NCBI RefSeq assembly: GCF_008629685.1
Contig: NZ_VWSF01000009.1
Span: 1 to 64,000 of the forward strand
Direction: 5' to 3'
Origin: Adhaeribacter rhizoryzae
GTDB taxonomy: Bacteria; Bacteroidota; Bacteroidia; Cytophagales; Hymenobacteraceae
DNA: 64,000 nucleotides
Positions 35,212 to 44,850 of this stretch are shown here, piece by piece (positions within the stretch are counted from its first letter, which is position 1; the number at the start of each line of letters is the position of its first letter). The notes under the pieces were generated by a model. The model saw nothing but the letters and a program-made list of their open reading frames with translations, made no database searches and had not been told where the DNA came from. The position numbers were made by a program, and so were the translations under genes.

Positions 35212-38187
35212 TTAAAACGTCCGGATTACGGCTGGGCCAGTTTTATCGGTGTTTTTAGCTTTCTTCTTTTTGCGTTTGGTATCTTCCATAGGCAAGTTTA
35301 CCTGCTTGGTAGTTTCGGGTATAGCAGAGGTTTGTTTCAAAATATTGCCTTCGGTATCCAGTTCTACTATTTCGTAGCCTAACTTCTCTAAACTGGGTTT
35401 AATGGCCGCTTTATCGCCCACGAGCAAAATATTCATTTTTTCGTAAGGCAAATATTTTTTAGCCAGCGCATTAATTTCGGCTTTGGTAATATTCTGCAAA
35501 ATCTGGTTCTGCTTCGTTACATAATCTTTATCCAGGTTATACCGCAAAATATTGTTCAGGAAAGCGGCTTTCTGAAAGGCGGTTTCGTAGCTGCGGGCTT
35601 CGCTTTGGCCCATGGCGCTTTTTACAAAAGCCAGTTCGGCATCCGTAACCCCTTCTTCGCGCATCCGCTTTATTTCTTTCATAAACTCTACCACCGAACT
35701 GTCCGAGGCATTGGAACGTACCCCGGCCGAAGCCGTGAAAGGTCCGGCGTATTCGGTACCGGAAAAACCAGAACGGGCACCGTAGGTAAAGCCTTTGTCT
35801 TCGCGCAGGTTCAGGTTAATGCGGCTGCTAAAAGCGCCCCCTAACAAGTAATTCATAATCCGGGCTTTGTAATATTCGCCGGTAGCATCGTAAGGCAAAG
35901 CCATGTAACCAATCCGGATTTCCGACTGCGCTGCTTTTTCTTTATCAATCAAAAATATTTTGGTTTTATCGATGCCGGCGTTAGTGGCCTGCGTTGGTAT
36001 TTCTACCGGTTTGGGTGTCCATTTATTCAGGAAAGTAAGCTTAGGCAATATTTTGTTTTGCTCAGTATCGCCTACTATTACCAAATTGGCTACCGATGGC
36101 GAAAAATTATCCTGGTAAAATTTCTTTACATCGGCCAGGGTAATATTTTGCACGCTGGGGGTAGTACCAATAACCGGAACGGCCATAATATTGCCTTCGC
36201 CGTAGAGCAGTTTGTTATAAACATTATTGGCTACTACCGTAGGCTGGGTGCTTTGGTTGGCAATGGCTTCCAGGCGTTGTTTTTTCAGGCGGTCGAAATC
36301 CGTTTGGTCGAAGCGCGGGTGTAGCATGCGTTCTTCGAGTAAGGCCAGCGTGGCATCCAGGTTTTTTACCAGCGATTGTACCGAAACGGTCATTTCGTCG
36401 GCATCACTCCCGAAGCTAATAGAACTGCCTAACTTATCTAACTGGCTGCTGATTTCTTCGGCGGTATATTTTTCGGAAGCTTCGTTCAGCATGGCGGCGG
36501 TTAGCGAAGCAATACCGGCTTTAGCCGGGTCTTTGGCCTCTAAGCGGTGACCACCTTTTAAAGAGAATAATAAAGTTACGGTTGGAATTTCATCGTTTTT
36601 GGCACCAATAACTTTAATGTTATTCGCTATTTTATCGGTCCAGAAAGGCGGCACTTTTACAACCGGGTTCGGTCCGGCGGCCGGGCGTTTGCTGCGATCG
36701 AAATTATCTTTGGCTTTCGCGTATTTCAGGCCATCGTATTCGTTTTTAGGCGCTTTGTAACCGGTTTGGTCTACTTTAAAGTTATCAGCTTTGGCTACTT
36801 CATTAGCTTTGCCTTTGGGTACCACGCTTAAAACAACCGCGTGCTTGCCTTTAATATATTGATTGTACACGCGCATTACATCGGCTTTGGTTAAGCTCTG
36901 AATCTTTTTCAATTCGCGGGGCAGTTGGTTGGGTGTTCCCAAATAAGTTTGGTAAGCGGCTAACTGAGCTACTTTGCCGGCTACGCTGGATAAACCATAA
37001 ATGGCATTGGCCTCCGCCGATGATTTATAACGGGTAAGCGCATCGTCGGAAACCCCGGTTTTCTCGAACTCCGTAAAAGCTTCGCGCGCGGCTTTTTCCA
37101 TATCGGCTAAAGACTGGCCCGGAAACGGCATTATTGATAACGAAAACTGACCGGCTAATTCGGAAGTATAATGGCTAGCGCTCGCACTGGTAGCCTTCTG
37201 GGTTTTAATCAGGTTTTTGTAGAGGATCGAGGTTTTCCCTTGACCTATTATTTCGGCCAAACAATCCAAGGCTACTTCGTCGGGGTGGTAAGCCGGCACC
37301 GATGCGTAGGTTAGCTGCAGCAACGGGAAACGAATATTATCTTCGTAAGAAATATAACGGTCCTGGTTTAAAGTTGGGGCCGGCAATTTCATGTTTTTTA
37401 CTTCCGGTCCGCGCGGAATAGAACCGAAATATTTCTCGGCTAATTTTACTACTTGCTGCGGGGTAACATCGCCGCCCACCGTTAAGGTAGCATTATTTGG
37501 GCCGTACCAGCGCAGAAAGAAATTCTTTAAATCGGCCAGCGTACCGCGGTTCAGATCTTCGAGGTAGCCAATGGTGGTCCAGGAATACGGATGGCCGTAC
37601 GGGAACAATGCCTGGGCTACTTTTTCGCTTACCAAACCGTAAGGCCGGTTGTCGTAGTTCTGGCCGCGTTCGTTTTTAACGGTAGAGCGCTGGTTTTCAA
37701 ATTTCTTTTGGGTTACGGCATCTAATAAAAAGCCCATCCGATCAGCTTCGAGCCACAAAGCCGTTTCGAGTTGGTTAGTAGGTAATGTTTCGAAATAATT
37801 GGTTCGGTCGCGGTTGGTTGAACCATTCAGGGTACCGCCGGCTTCCGATACAATTTTAAAATGCTCGTCATCACCCACGTGGTCGGAGCCCTGGAACATC
37901 ATGTGCTCGAAAAAGTGCGCGAACCCCGATTTACCTACTTCTTCGCGCGCCGAACCTACGTGGTAGGTAACATCCACGTGTACAATAGGATCAGAATGAT
38001 CTTCGTGTACTACTACGGTTAAGCCGTTGGGTAATACGTATTTTTCGTAGGGAATTACCAGTTCGCTGCCCTTGCGGGTAACTTTCTCTACTAATTTAGC
38101 GGGGGCATTTGCTTTTTGGGCAATAACCGGCTCGTATACCGCAACCAAAGCCAAACCCAAAACTATTAACTTAACTTTTTTAAACAT
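35212..38187 (-). CDS. M16-family zinc metallopeptidase, double-domain (tandem paralogue)
   Basis: 991 residues from the ATG opening the signal peptide (MFKKVKLIVLGLALVAVYEP); the open frame has an ATG 11 codons further upstream that I reject. It shares long identical blocks with its neighbour, including the whole segment around GFAHFFEHMMFQGSD, the NERGQ glutamate and the C-terminal KTGPAVIRTF. The Lys-rich pre-terminal tail is also kept. Divergence is highest in the peptidase half that lines the chamber and in the signal peptide. A recent tandem duplication with substrate divergence is the simplest reading. Confidence 0.92.
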   Translation of the reverse strand: MFKKVKLIVLGLALVAVYEPVIAQKANAPAKLVEKVTRKGSELVIPYEKYVLPNGLTVVVHEDHSDPIVHVDVTYHVGSAREEVGKSGFAHFFEHMMFQGSDHVGDDEHFKIVSEAGGTLNGSTNRDRTNYFETLPTNQLETALWLEADRMGFLLDAVTQKKFENQRSTVKNERGQNYDNRPYGLVSEKVAQALFPYGHPYSWTTIGYLEDLNRGTLADLKNFFLRWYGPNNATLTVGGDVTPQQVVKLAEKYFGSIPRGPEVKNMKLPAPTLNQDRYISYEDNIRFPLLQLTYASVPAYHPDEVALDCLAEIIGQGKTSILYKNLIKTQKATSASASHYTSELAGQFSLSIMPFPGQSLADMEKAAREAFTEFEKTGVSDDALTRYKSSAEANAIYGLSSVAGKVAQLAAYQTYLGTPNQLPRELKKIQSLTKADVMRVYNQYIKGKHAVVLSVVPKGKANEVAKADNFKVDQTGYKAPKNEYDGLKYAKAKDNFDRSKRPAAGPNPVVKVPPFWTDKIANNIKVIGAKNDEIPTVTLLFSLKGGHRLEAKDPAKAGIASLTAAMLNEASEKYTAEEISSQLDKLGSSISFGSDADEMTVSVQSLVKNLDATLALLEERMLHPRFDQTDFDRLKKQRLEAIANQSTQPTVVANNVYNKLLYGEGNIMAVPVIGTTPSVQNITLADVKKFYQDNFSPSVANLVIVGDTEQNKILPKLTFLNKWTPKPVEIPTQATNAGIDKTKIFLIDKEKAAQSEIRIGYMALPYDATGEYYKARIMNYLLGGAFSSRINLNLREDKGFTYGARSGFSGTEYAGPFTASAGVRSNASDSSVVEFMKEIKRMREEGVTDAELAFVKSAMGQSEARSYETAFQKAAFLNNILRYNLDKDYVTKQNQILQNITKAEINALAKKYLPYEKMNILLVGDKAAIKPSLEKLGYEIVELDTEGNILKQTSAIPETTKQVNLPMEDTKRKKKKAKNTDKTGPAVIRTF

Positions 38188-38283
38188 GAAAAACGCTTTT
38201 TCTGGATAAATAGAATACACAAAATTAATTACTATTTCGCTGTTTCAGTTCCGGAGTGAACTAAAATAATGCCATTTAGTAAC

Positions 38284-39174
38284 CTAATTAACTCCTACAA
38301 ATGCCAGTTGTTTGCCTTTGGCATCTAAGGCCAGCCGGGTAATATTTTTAATACCGGTAGCTGTGAAATCCGCAATTTCTTCCCAATCCTGCGGTTGCTG
38401 CGGATTGTACTGGTAAAGTTTGGGGCCTTGCGCCATTAATATTCGCCCATCCTTTGTCCAGATAAAGTCTTCGCTGCCAGGCAAGGTTTTAACCAGGGTT
38501 GTAATTTGCCGGGTGCGCAAATCCAGTTGCTTAATTTCCCAATCGTCTCCGTTGTCTTTACTAACAAAACTAAGAATTTCCTGGCCCGGTACTTTGTGCA
38601 ATCCGCGGCCAATATTGGCGGCCAATGGCTCCGATAAGTCGCCGGCGGTAGTAACTAAATGCAAGGTGTGCGGATCGCCCAACATAAAAACGGCCAGACT
38701 TTGGGGTGCTAACCAGGTAAAATAACCAACTTTGCGGTCGTTACTAAATATTTGCACCGGCTCCTGGCCGGCCACCAGCGGCAATCGCCAGATTTGTTGT
38801 TCCTCGCCTCGCACCACCGAAACACCTTTTTTATCGGGCGTTATAGTTGGGGAATATTCCCCTTCGGGTGTATTGGTTAGTTGGGTTAATTTGCTCTTTT
38901 TAATCCCAAAAGCATAAATATCGGTAGATGGCCGCTCGCGGATAGACGTAAACAGAATATTTTTACCGTTTGGCGTAAAAGTTGGCTGGTTGTCGTAGCC
39001 CGGGCGTTGGGTAATATTTTTAGGTTGGCTTAGCTGCCACTTGCCTTTTTTGGCTTTTACCCGGCACAAATAAATTTCAGTTTCGGGCATGGTTTGGGCC
39101 GTTGCCGTCCACCCATTAATCAGGCAAAGTAAAATTAACAGGATGCGCTGGCGCGAAATAGTTTTATATATCAT
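38284..39174 (-). CDS. Secreted PD40/TolB-like beta-propeller protein
   Basis: 296 residues with a signal peptide (ILLILLCLINGWTATAQ). WD40-like PD40 repeats include PGYDNQPTFTPNGKNILFTS, EGEYSPTITPDKKGVSVV and EDFIWTKDGRILMAQG. Such propellers are periplasmic binding modules. No enzymatic domain is attached. It lies 96 bp upstream of the second M16 gene on the same strand, so it may be cotranscribed with it. Confidence 0.8.
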   Translation of the reverse strand: MIYKTISRQRILLILLCLINGWTATAQTMPETEIYLCRVKAKKGKWQLSQPKNITQRPGYDNQPTFTPNGKNILFTSIRERPSTDIYAFGIKKSKLTQLTNTPEGEYSPTITPDKKGVSVVRGEEQQIWRLPLVAGQEPVQIFSNDRKVGYFTWLAPQSLAVFMLGDPHTLHLVTTAGDLSEPLAANIGRGLHKVPGQEILSFVSKDNGDDWEIKQLDLRTRQITTLVKTLPGSEDFIWTKDGRILMAQGPKLYQYNPQQPQDWEEIADFTATGIKNITRLALDAKGKQLAFVGVN

Positions 39175-39386
39175 TACGGGTATAAAGTTCTGGTTAAATA
39201 TGCTAACGAAGATACGGCTTAAAACCCGTTAGCTTTTAAGCCAAATATTATCCGAGGAATATTTATCTTTCTAAAATATATGGGTCTGGCTTAGTTTATA
39301 CCGGTTCTTTAAATTGTAATCCAATAGCTCATAAACCTCTGCCGCACCGGCCACGTAGGGAAATAATCTCAGAAACTTTGGTAAAC

Positions 39387-40343
39387 ATGCTGCACCAGTC
39401 CTATTCCCGTCGCCAACTTTTGCAACTAGCCTTAAAGGCGGGCGTTGGTTCTTGCCTGCTGCCTTTTATGAATACTACAACTAACGCTATGAATATTATA
39501 ACTGCTAAAAATACTTTAATCAAACGGCCTATTCCGGGCACCAATGAATTATTACCGGTAGTAGGTTTGGGCACCTGGCAAACTTTTGATGTAGGCCCTT
39601 CGCCGGTGAGCCGTGCCGATGTAAAAGAAGTATTGCGGTTATTTGCCCAGATGGGCGGCTCGTTAATAGATTCTTCGCCCATGTACGGCCGATCGGAAGA
39701 AGTAGTAGGCGATTTAAGCGTAGACTTGAAGTTGCAAAAGAAACTTTTTATGGCTACCAAAGTCTGGACGCAAGGCGAGCAAAACGGCATTAAACAAATG
39801 GAAACCTCGGTGCGCGAAATGCAGGTGCGGCCCTTGGATTTAATGCAGATACATAACCTGGTAGATTGGCGTACCCACTTAAAAACTTTGTACCGCTGGA
39901 AAGCCGAACAGCGCATCCGCTACCTGGGCATTACGCATTATTTAACCAGTGCTTTCGACGATCTGGAACGCATTATTAAAACCGAATCCATTGATTTTGT
40001 GCAGCTAAACTATAATATTGCCACGCGCGATGCAGCCAAACGGCTTTTACCTTTAGCTGCCGAAAAAAATGTGGCCGTTATTGTAAATCGTCCTTTCGAG
40101 AGTGGTTCTTTGTTTAGCGCGGTTAAAGGCAAACCTTTGCCCGAATGGGCGGCCGAGTTCGATTGCCAGAGCTGGGGACAGTTTTTCCTGAAATATATTC
40201 TGGGCCATCCGGCCATTACCTGCGTTATTCCGGCTACCTCCAAACCTAAACACCTCACCGACAACATGCAGGCCGGTTACGGCCGATTACCCGACGAAGC
40301 TACCCGCCAGAAAATGGAGGCCTACATCCAAAAAATAAGTTAA
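39387..40343 (+). CDS. Aldo/keto reductase with Tat-like signal
   Basis: 318 residues from ATG 39387; a TTG three codons earlier also opens the frame. The N-terminus SRRQLLQLALKAGVGSCLLPF is a twin-arginine signal. The barrel contains GLGTWQTFDVG, the catalytic Asp/Tyr segment LIDSSPMYGRSE, the Lys in FMATKVW, and the His in LMQIHNLVDW. The NADPH-site end VIPATSKPKHLTDNM is also present. It reduces carbonyl substrates, and the Tat signal implies the folded, cofactor-loaded enzyme is exported. The substrate is unknown. Confidence 0.88.
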   Translation: MLHQSYSRRQLLQLALKAGVGSCLLPFMNTTTNAMNIITAKNTLIKRPIPGTNELLPVVGLGTWQTFDVGPSPVSRADVKEVLRLFAQMGGSLIDSSPMYGRSEEVVGDLSVDLKLQKKLFMATKVWTQGEQNGIKQMETSVREMQVRPLDLMQIHNLVDWRTHLKTLYRWKAEQRIRYLGITHYLTSAFDDLERIIKTESIDFVQLNYNIATRDAAKRLLPLAAEKNVAVIVNRPFESGSLFSAVKGKPLPEWAAEFDCQSWGQFFLKYILGHPAITCVIPATSKPKHLTDNMQAGYGRLPDEATRQKMEAYIQKIS

Positions 40344-40490
40344 AGCGTTTCCTTAATTTCGCGTAGGCTGATACCTGCATAAATGATTCATGCAATTATT
40401 CAAAAAATACCATCGGCCTTAAAAAATAACTCCTTAATTTTACCGGGAGGCAGGTATTTTTAGAGGCATTTTTAAAGATTTTATTTCGTT

Positions 40491-41156
40491 TTGAGTCGTT
40501 ACGCTATATCAGATATTCACGGGTGCAATAAAACGTTCAGATACTTAGTGCAGGAGGTGCTGCAGTTAAAGCCCGAAGACGAGTTGTTTTTGTTAGGCGA
40601 TTACATTGACCGCGGACCCGACACCAAAGGCGTACTGGATTTTATTATGGAACTCCAGGAGAAACGCTACCGGGTAACCACGCTCATGGGCAACCACGAA
40701 GATATGATGCTGCAAGCCCTCGAAGGTTCCGAATATTTGCATCATTGGTTCTTGAACGGCGGCAACCAGGCCCTCGACAGCTTTAACGTAGACGATATTA
40801 CCGAAATACCAGAAAAATATTGGCGCTTTCTGCACCAGTTAGATTTTTACGTAGAGCTGGAAGATTATTTGTTAGTACACGCCGGCTTCGATTTTGAATC
40901 GCCCAACCCGTTTCAGAACGAAAAAGCCATGCTCTGGATTCGGGATTTTAAGGTGATTGATACCTACACCAACGGCAAGACCATTATTCATGGCCACACT
41001 CCTATTCCAGTTTTCGAGATAGAAGATGCCGTAGCCGACCCCACCAGTAAAGTTATTGACATAGACGGCGGCTGTGTATTTAAAATGCGCATGGGCCACC
41101 TAACCGCTTTAAACCTGGACACCCGCCAACTGCACGCCGTCCGCAACATGGATTAA
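40491..41156 (+). CDS. Calcineurin-like serine/threonine phosphatase family protein
   Basis: 221 residues with SDIHGC, GDYIDRGPDT, GNHEDM and HGHTPIP metal-binding motifs in the order of bacterial PPP-like phosphatases (PrpA/ApaH type). The start is TTG at 40491; the conserved first strand RYAISDIHG begins three residues later and no ATG is available. Likely cytoplasmic. It could act on phosphoproteins or dinucleoside polyphosphates. It stands alone downstream of the aldo/keto reductase and is followed by the repeat-rich gap. Confidence 0.87.
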   Translation: MSRYAISDIHGCNKTFRYLVQEVLQLKPEDELFLLGDYIDRGPDTKGVLDFIMELQEKRYRVTTLMGNHEDMMLQALEGSEYLHHWFLNGGNQALDSFNVDDITEIPEKYWRFLHQLDFYVELEDYLLVHAGFDFESPNPFQNEKAMLWIRDFKVIDTYTNGKTIIHGHTPIPVFEIEDAVADPTSKVIDIDGGCVFKMRMGHLTALNLDTRQLHAVRNMD

Positions 41157-41207
41157 CTATAATATAGCCGGCGACAGAACTTGCCGGAAACTAAACTGAG
41201 AAAAACA

Positions 41208-41245
41208 ACCACCCCCAAACCCCTCCTAAACTTAGGCGGGGAGCT
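41208..41245 (+). repeat. Short C-rich hairpin repeat upstream of element C
   Basis: ACCACCCCCAAA, then the stem CCCCTCCTAA / TTAGGCGGGG with loop AC and one mismatch, then AGCT. It is almost identical to 18526-18562. It precedes structured element C by 85 bp in the same orientation, like the copy next to element B. Confidence 0.72.
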
Positions 41246-41330
41246 GGGCTAACAGTTAAGCGCGGCCGGAAGATTATAGAGCAGGCTTTTCTAAATATTT
41301 ATTGTGCTATAGTTTAATAGAGAAAAGCAG

Positions 41331-41520
41331 CAGCTACGAAGCAAACGACAGCAGTTTGGGCGATGAGGGCCTTTCAGGTTTCCGGTGCGTAGCATTGCGA
41401 GGTACGAGCAAAGGAAAGATGAGCAGCCCGAATGACCAAACGGGGCCCCGCGGCCGTGAGCAAACTTAGGCTAGTAAATGCAGTTAGCACCTTTGCCTTG
41501 AAAGATGTAATCTTTCAAAA
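41331..41520 (+). repeat. Dispersed structured intergenic element, copy C
   Basis: Nearly identical to 223-414: 3 differences over 41348-41471. All stems seen there are kept. One difference changes the CGCA/TGCG hairpin to CGTA/TGCG, where G-T pairing is retained. The terminal hairpin TTGAAAGAT / ATCTTTCAA lies at 41498-41518; only its loop changes, from GGA to GTA. It sits 164 bp upstream of the large amidohydrolase gene, after the phosphatase gene. No flanking target-site duplication is obvious. Confidence 0.85.
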
Positions 41521-41683
41521 GACAAACGTTAAACATTCTTCGCTTCTCAACACAAGCTTTTAAGCAAGGCTCATTAAAACTTTAAGCTTATTCCTTATTA
41601 GTTTATATTTATTTTTAATTTCCTTCTAAACTCTTCTCCCAGAATATTATCTTCACGATACTATATTCCCCATACTCATATTT

Positions 41684-44600
41684 ATGAAACGTTTCTACTT
41701 AACGGCTCTTCTGCTATGCGCCGGGCGCTTTCTTGCTACTGCCCAGGAAACCTTTCCGCGCAACGGTGTGTACGACGACCGCCCCGGACTGGTAGCCTTT
41801 ACCAACGCGACCATCTTTACCGATTACCAAACCCGTCTGGATAATGCTACGCTCCTCATCCGGAACGGCAAAGTAGTAGCTACTGGCGCAAAAGTAAAAA
41901 TTCCGGCCGATGCGGTAGTGGTTGATGTTAAAGGCAAATATATTTACCCCAGCCTGATTGATATTTTCTCTTCTTACGGATTGCCACCCGTTATAAAAGT
42001 TCAGGTTCCGTACGCTACCGGTCCTTCCGAAACCCAGAAAAAAGGCCCTTATAGCTGGAACCAGGCTATCCGGGCCGAAAATAATGCCGCCGAAATATTT
42101 AGGGTAGATGCCAAAGCTGCCGATGATTACCGCAAACAAGGTTTTGGTACGGTGCTGGCCCTACACCCCGACGGGATTGCCCGTGGAACGGCGGCGTTGG
42201 TAACGTTGGGCCAGAAACGCGAAAACGAAGTAATCTTACTCGACCGGGCGGCGGCCGGTTTATCTTTCGACCGGGGTTCTTCTACCCAGGATTATCCGGG
42301 CTCGCTGATGGGTGCCATTGCCTTGCTGCGCCAGACCTACTTAGATGCCGACTGGAACGCCAAAACGCCCGGCAAAGAACAAAACCTCTCGCTTAAAGCT
42401 TTTACCGATACCCGCAAACTACCCCAAATATTCGAAGCTACGGACAAACTAAATCTGGTACGGGCCGATAAAATAGGCGATGAATTTGGGCAGCAATATA
42501 TTATAAAAAGCCGCGGCGACGAATACCAGAACTTAAACGAAGTAAAAGCTACCAAAGCCACGTTAATAGTACCGCTTAATTTCCCGGATGCTTACAACGT
42601 TGAAGACCCGTTTGATGCCAGCCGCGTGGCCATCGAAGACCTAAAGCACTGGGAAATGGCCCCGGCTAATCCGGCAACCGTAGCCAAAGCCAATATTCCG
42701 TTTGCGCTCACCGCCGCCGACCTGAAAGACAAGAAGAAATTCTTACCTAACCTCCGGCAGGCTATTGCTTACGGCCTCGACGAGCAAGAAGCGTTGAAAG
42801 CTTTAACGCAAACGCCGGCCCGTTTATTAAAAGCCGAACATTTGGTAGGTGCTTTAAACCCGAATATGGTGGCTAATTTTATTATTACTTCCAAGCCAAT
42901 ATTTCAGGAAGATAATGTTATTCTGGAAAACTGGATTCAGGGCGAACAGTATAAACTTAGCGAAATTCCGGCCGATGTACGGGGTGTTTACAACTTGCAA
43001 GTTGGCCAGCAAGCGGGTTTGCGCCTCGAAATTGCCGGCAACCCCGATAAACCCGAAGCCCGCATTGCTTTTAAAGCGTCCGGCGCTACCGATACCACTA
43101 AAGTAAAAGGTAAAATATTCCTGAACGGCGATTTAATTACTTTAAGCTATAACCCCGATGTTAAAAAACAGGAAAATACGGTTAGGCTCAGCGGCTGGTA
43201 CGCCGGCCCAGCAAAAGGCTACCAGGGCGAAGGTTTATTACCCGATGCTACCCCGGTAAAATGGAATGCCAAATTAGCCAAAGCTTTAACCGTACAGGCC
43301 CGCCGCGATACAATTAAAGCAAAAGACCCGATTGTACTTGGCAATAATATTTATCCTTTCGCTGCCTTCGGCCGAACTTCTTTGCCCAAACAGGAAATCG
43401 TGCTGATTAAAAATACCACCGTCTGGACGAATGAGCAAGCCGGAAAATTAGAAAATACCGATGTGCTGTTGCGTAATGGCAAAATTGAAAAAGTAGGCAA
43501 AAACCTGAGCGCCGCTGGGGCGAAAGTGGTAGATGGTACTAACAAACATTTAACGCCCGGCATCATCGACGAACACTCTCATATTGCCATTAACGGCTCG
43601 GTAAACGAAGGAACGCAAGCAGTAAGCGCCGAAGTACGGGTGGGCGATGTAATTAATCCGGAAGATGTAAATATTTACCGGCAACTGGCGGGTGGCGTAA
43701 CGGCTTCGCAATTATTGCATGGTTCGGCCAACCCCATTGGCGGCCAATCGGCTATTATTAAATTGCGCTACGGCTTAGGCGCCGAAGACCTCAAAATTAA
43801 AGGTGCCGACAGCTACATTAAATTTGCTTTGGGCGAAAATGTAAAACGTTCGAATACCCAAAATGTAACCCGTTTTCCGCAGACCCGCATGGGCGTAGAG
43901 CAGGTATTTTACGATGCGTTTCAGCGGGCGAAAGAATACGAAAAAGCGCACCAGGCTTACAACCGTTTGTCTAAAGCTGCCAAAACCAAAGCCGAAGTAC
44001 CCCGCCGTGACCTGGAACTGGAAACGCTGGTAGAAATATTAAACAACAAACGTTTTATTACCTGCCACTCCTATGTGCAGTCCGAAATTAACATGCTCCT
44101 GAAAGTAGCCGACCAGATGGGCTTTAAAGTAAACACCTTTACGCATATTCTGGAAGGATATAAAGTAGCCGATAAAATGAAAAACCACGGCGCAGGTGCT
44201 TCTACTTTCTCCGATTGGTGGGCTTATAAAATGGAAGTAAAAGATGCCATTCCGTATAATGCTGCCATTATGCACAGTATGGGATTAGTAACCGCCATAA
44301 ATTCCGATGATGCTGAAATGGCCCGTCGCCTGAACCAGGAAGCCGCCAAAACAATGAAATACGGTGGATTATCGGAAGAAGAAGCCTTGAAACTGGTAAC
44401 CCTGAACCCAGCCAAATTATTGCACCTCGACCACCGCATGGGCAGCATTAAACCCGGCAAAGACGCCGACCTCGTACTCTGGACCGATCATCCGCTTTCT
44501 ATCTACGCCAAGCCCGCCAAAACTTATGTAGATGGCATTGCCTACTTCGATCTGGAAACCGATAAGCAACTCCAAACCGAAGTTGCTAAAGAACGCCAGC

Positions 44601-44704
44601 GGCTCATCCAGAAAATGCTAAACGCTAAACAAGCCGGTGCGCCTACCCAGCCCATACCAACTACCACCCGCGGCCAGGTATTACACTGCGAAGACGTAGA
44701 ATAA
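41684..44704 (+). CDS. Secreted double amidohydrolase-fold protein
   Basis: 1006 residues with a signal peptide (FYLTALLLCAGRFLATAQ). The first half (about 30-420) has the amidohydrolase frame, but its HxH site is replaced by YPSLIDIFSSYG, so it is likely inactive. The second half (about 575-985) keeps HSH in PGIIDEHSHIA, further His in FITCHSYVQ and NTFTHILEG, and the Asp in AINSDDAEMARR. It ends with MGSIKPGKDADLVLW. Family members are metal-dependent hydrolases resembling imidazolonepropionase. The substrate is unknown. A related single-domain gene follows 146 bp downstream. Confidence 0.9.
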   Translation: MKRFYLTALLLCAGRFLATAQETFPRNGVYDDRPGLVAFTNATIFTDYQTRLDNATLLIRNGKVVATGAKVKIPADAVVVDVKGKYIYPSLIDIFSSYGLPPVIKVQVPYATGPSETQKKGPYSWNQAIRAENNAAEIFRVDAKAADDYRKQGFGTVLALHPDGIARGTAALVTLGQKRENEVILLDRAAAGLSFDRGSSTQDYPGSLMGAIALLRQTYLDADWNAKTPGKEQNLSLKAFTDTRKLPQIFEATDKLNLVRADKIGDEFGQQYIIKSRGDEYQNLNEVKATKATLIVPLNFPDAYNVEDPFDASRVAIEDLKHWEMAPANPATVAKANIPFALTAADLKDKKKFLPNLRQAIAYGLDEQEALKALTQTPARLLKAEHLVGALNPNMVANFIITSKPIFQEDNVILENWIQGEQYKLSEIPADVRGVYNLQVGQQAGLRLEIAGNPDKPEARIAFKASGATDTTKVKGKIFLNGDLITLSYNPDVKKQENTVRLSGWYAGPAKGYQGEGLLPDATPVKWNAKLAKALTVQARRDTIKAKDPIVLGNNIYPFAAFGRTSLPKQEIVLIKNTTVWTNEQAGKLENTDVLLRNGKIEKVGKNLSAAGAKVVDGTNKHLTPGIIDEHSHIAINGSVNEGTQAVSAEVRVGDVINPEDVNIYRQLAGGVTASQLLHGSANPIGGQSAIIKLRYGLGAEDLKIKGADSYIKFALGENVKRSNTQNVTRFPQTRMGVEQVFYDAFQRAKEYEKAHQAYNRLSKAAKTKAEVPRRDLELETLVEILNNKRFITCHSYVQSEINMLLKVADQMGFKVNTFTHILEGYKVADKMKNHGAGASTFSDWWAYKMEVKDAIPYNAAIMHSMGLVTAINSDDAEMARRLNQEAAKTMKYGGLSEEEALKLVTLNPAKLLHLDHRMGSIKPGKDADLVLWTDHPLSIYAKPAKTYVDGIAYFDLETDKQLQTEVAKERQRLIQKMLNAKQAGAPTQPIPTTTRGQVLHCEDVE

Positions 44705-44705
44705 T

Positions 44706-44741
44706 TGGTTGTTGGTTATCGGTTGTTGGTTGTTGGTTGGT
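44706..44741 (+). repeat. Short degenerate GGTTGTT tandem repeat
   Basis: Units of GGTTGTT or GGTTATC recur about five times just after the stop codon of the large amidohydrolase. A simple-sequence tract, not coding. Confidence 0.6.
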
Positions 44742-44769
44742 GATTATAAATTTAAATATTCGAAAGTTC

Positions 44770-44799
44770 CTCTCCCATTTTAGGACGGACAGGGGTGGT
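44770..44799 (-). repeat. Degenerate short C-rich hairpin repeat
   Basis: On the minus strand it begins ACCACCCCTGTCCGTCCTAA and continues AATGGGAGAG, related to the copies at 15485, 18526 and 41208, but the stem has lost several pairs. It lies between the two amidohydrolase genes. Confidence 0.5.
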
Positions 44800-44850
44800 A
44801 AATAAATATTTAATCCACCTTAACTAAAATATTCCCAAACGGAAATTCCT

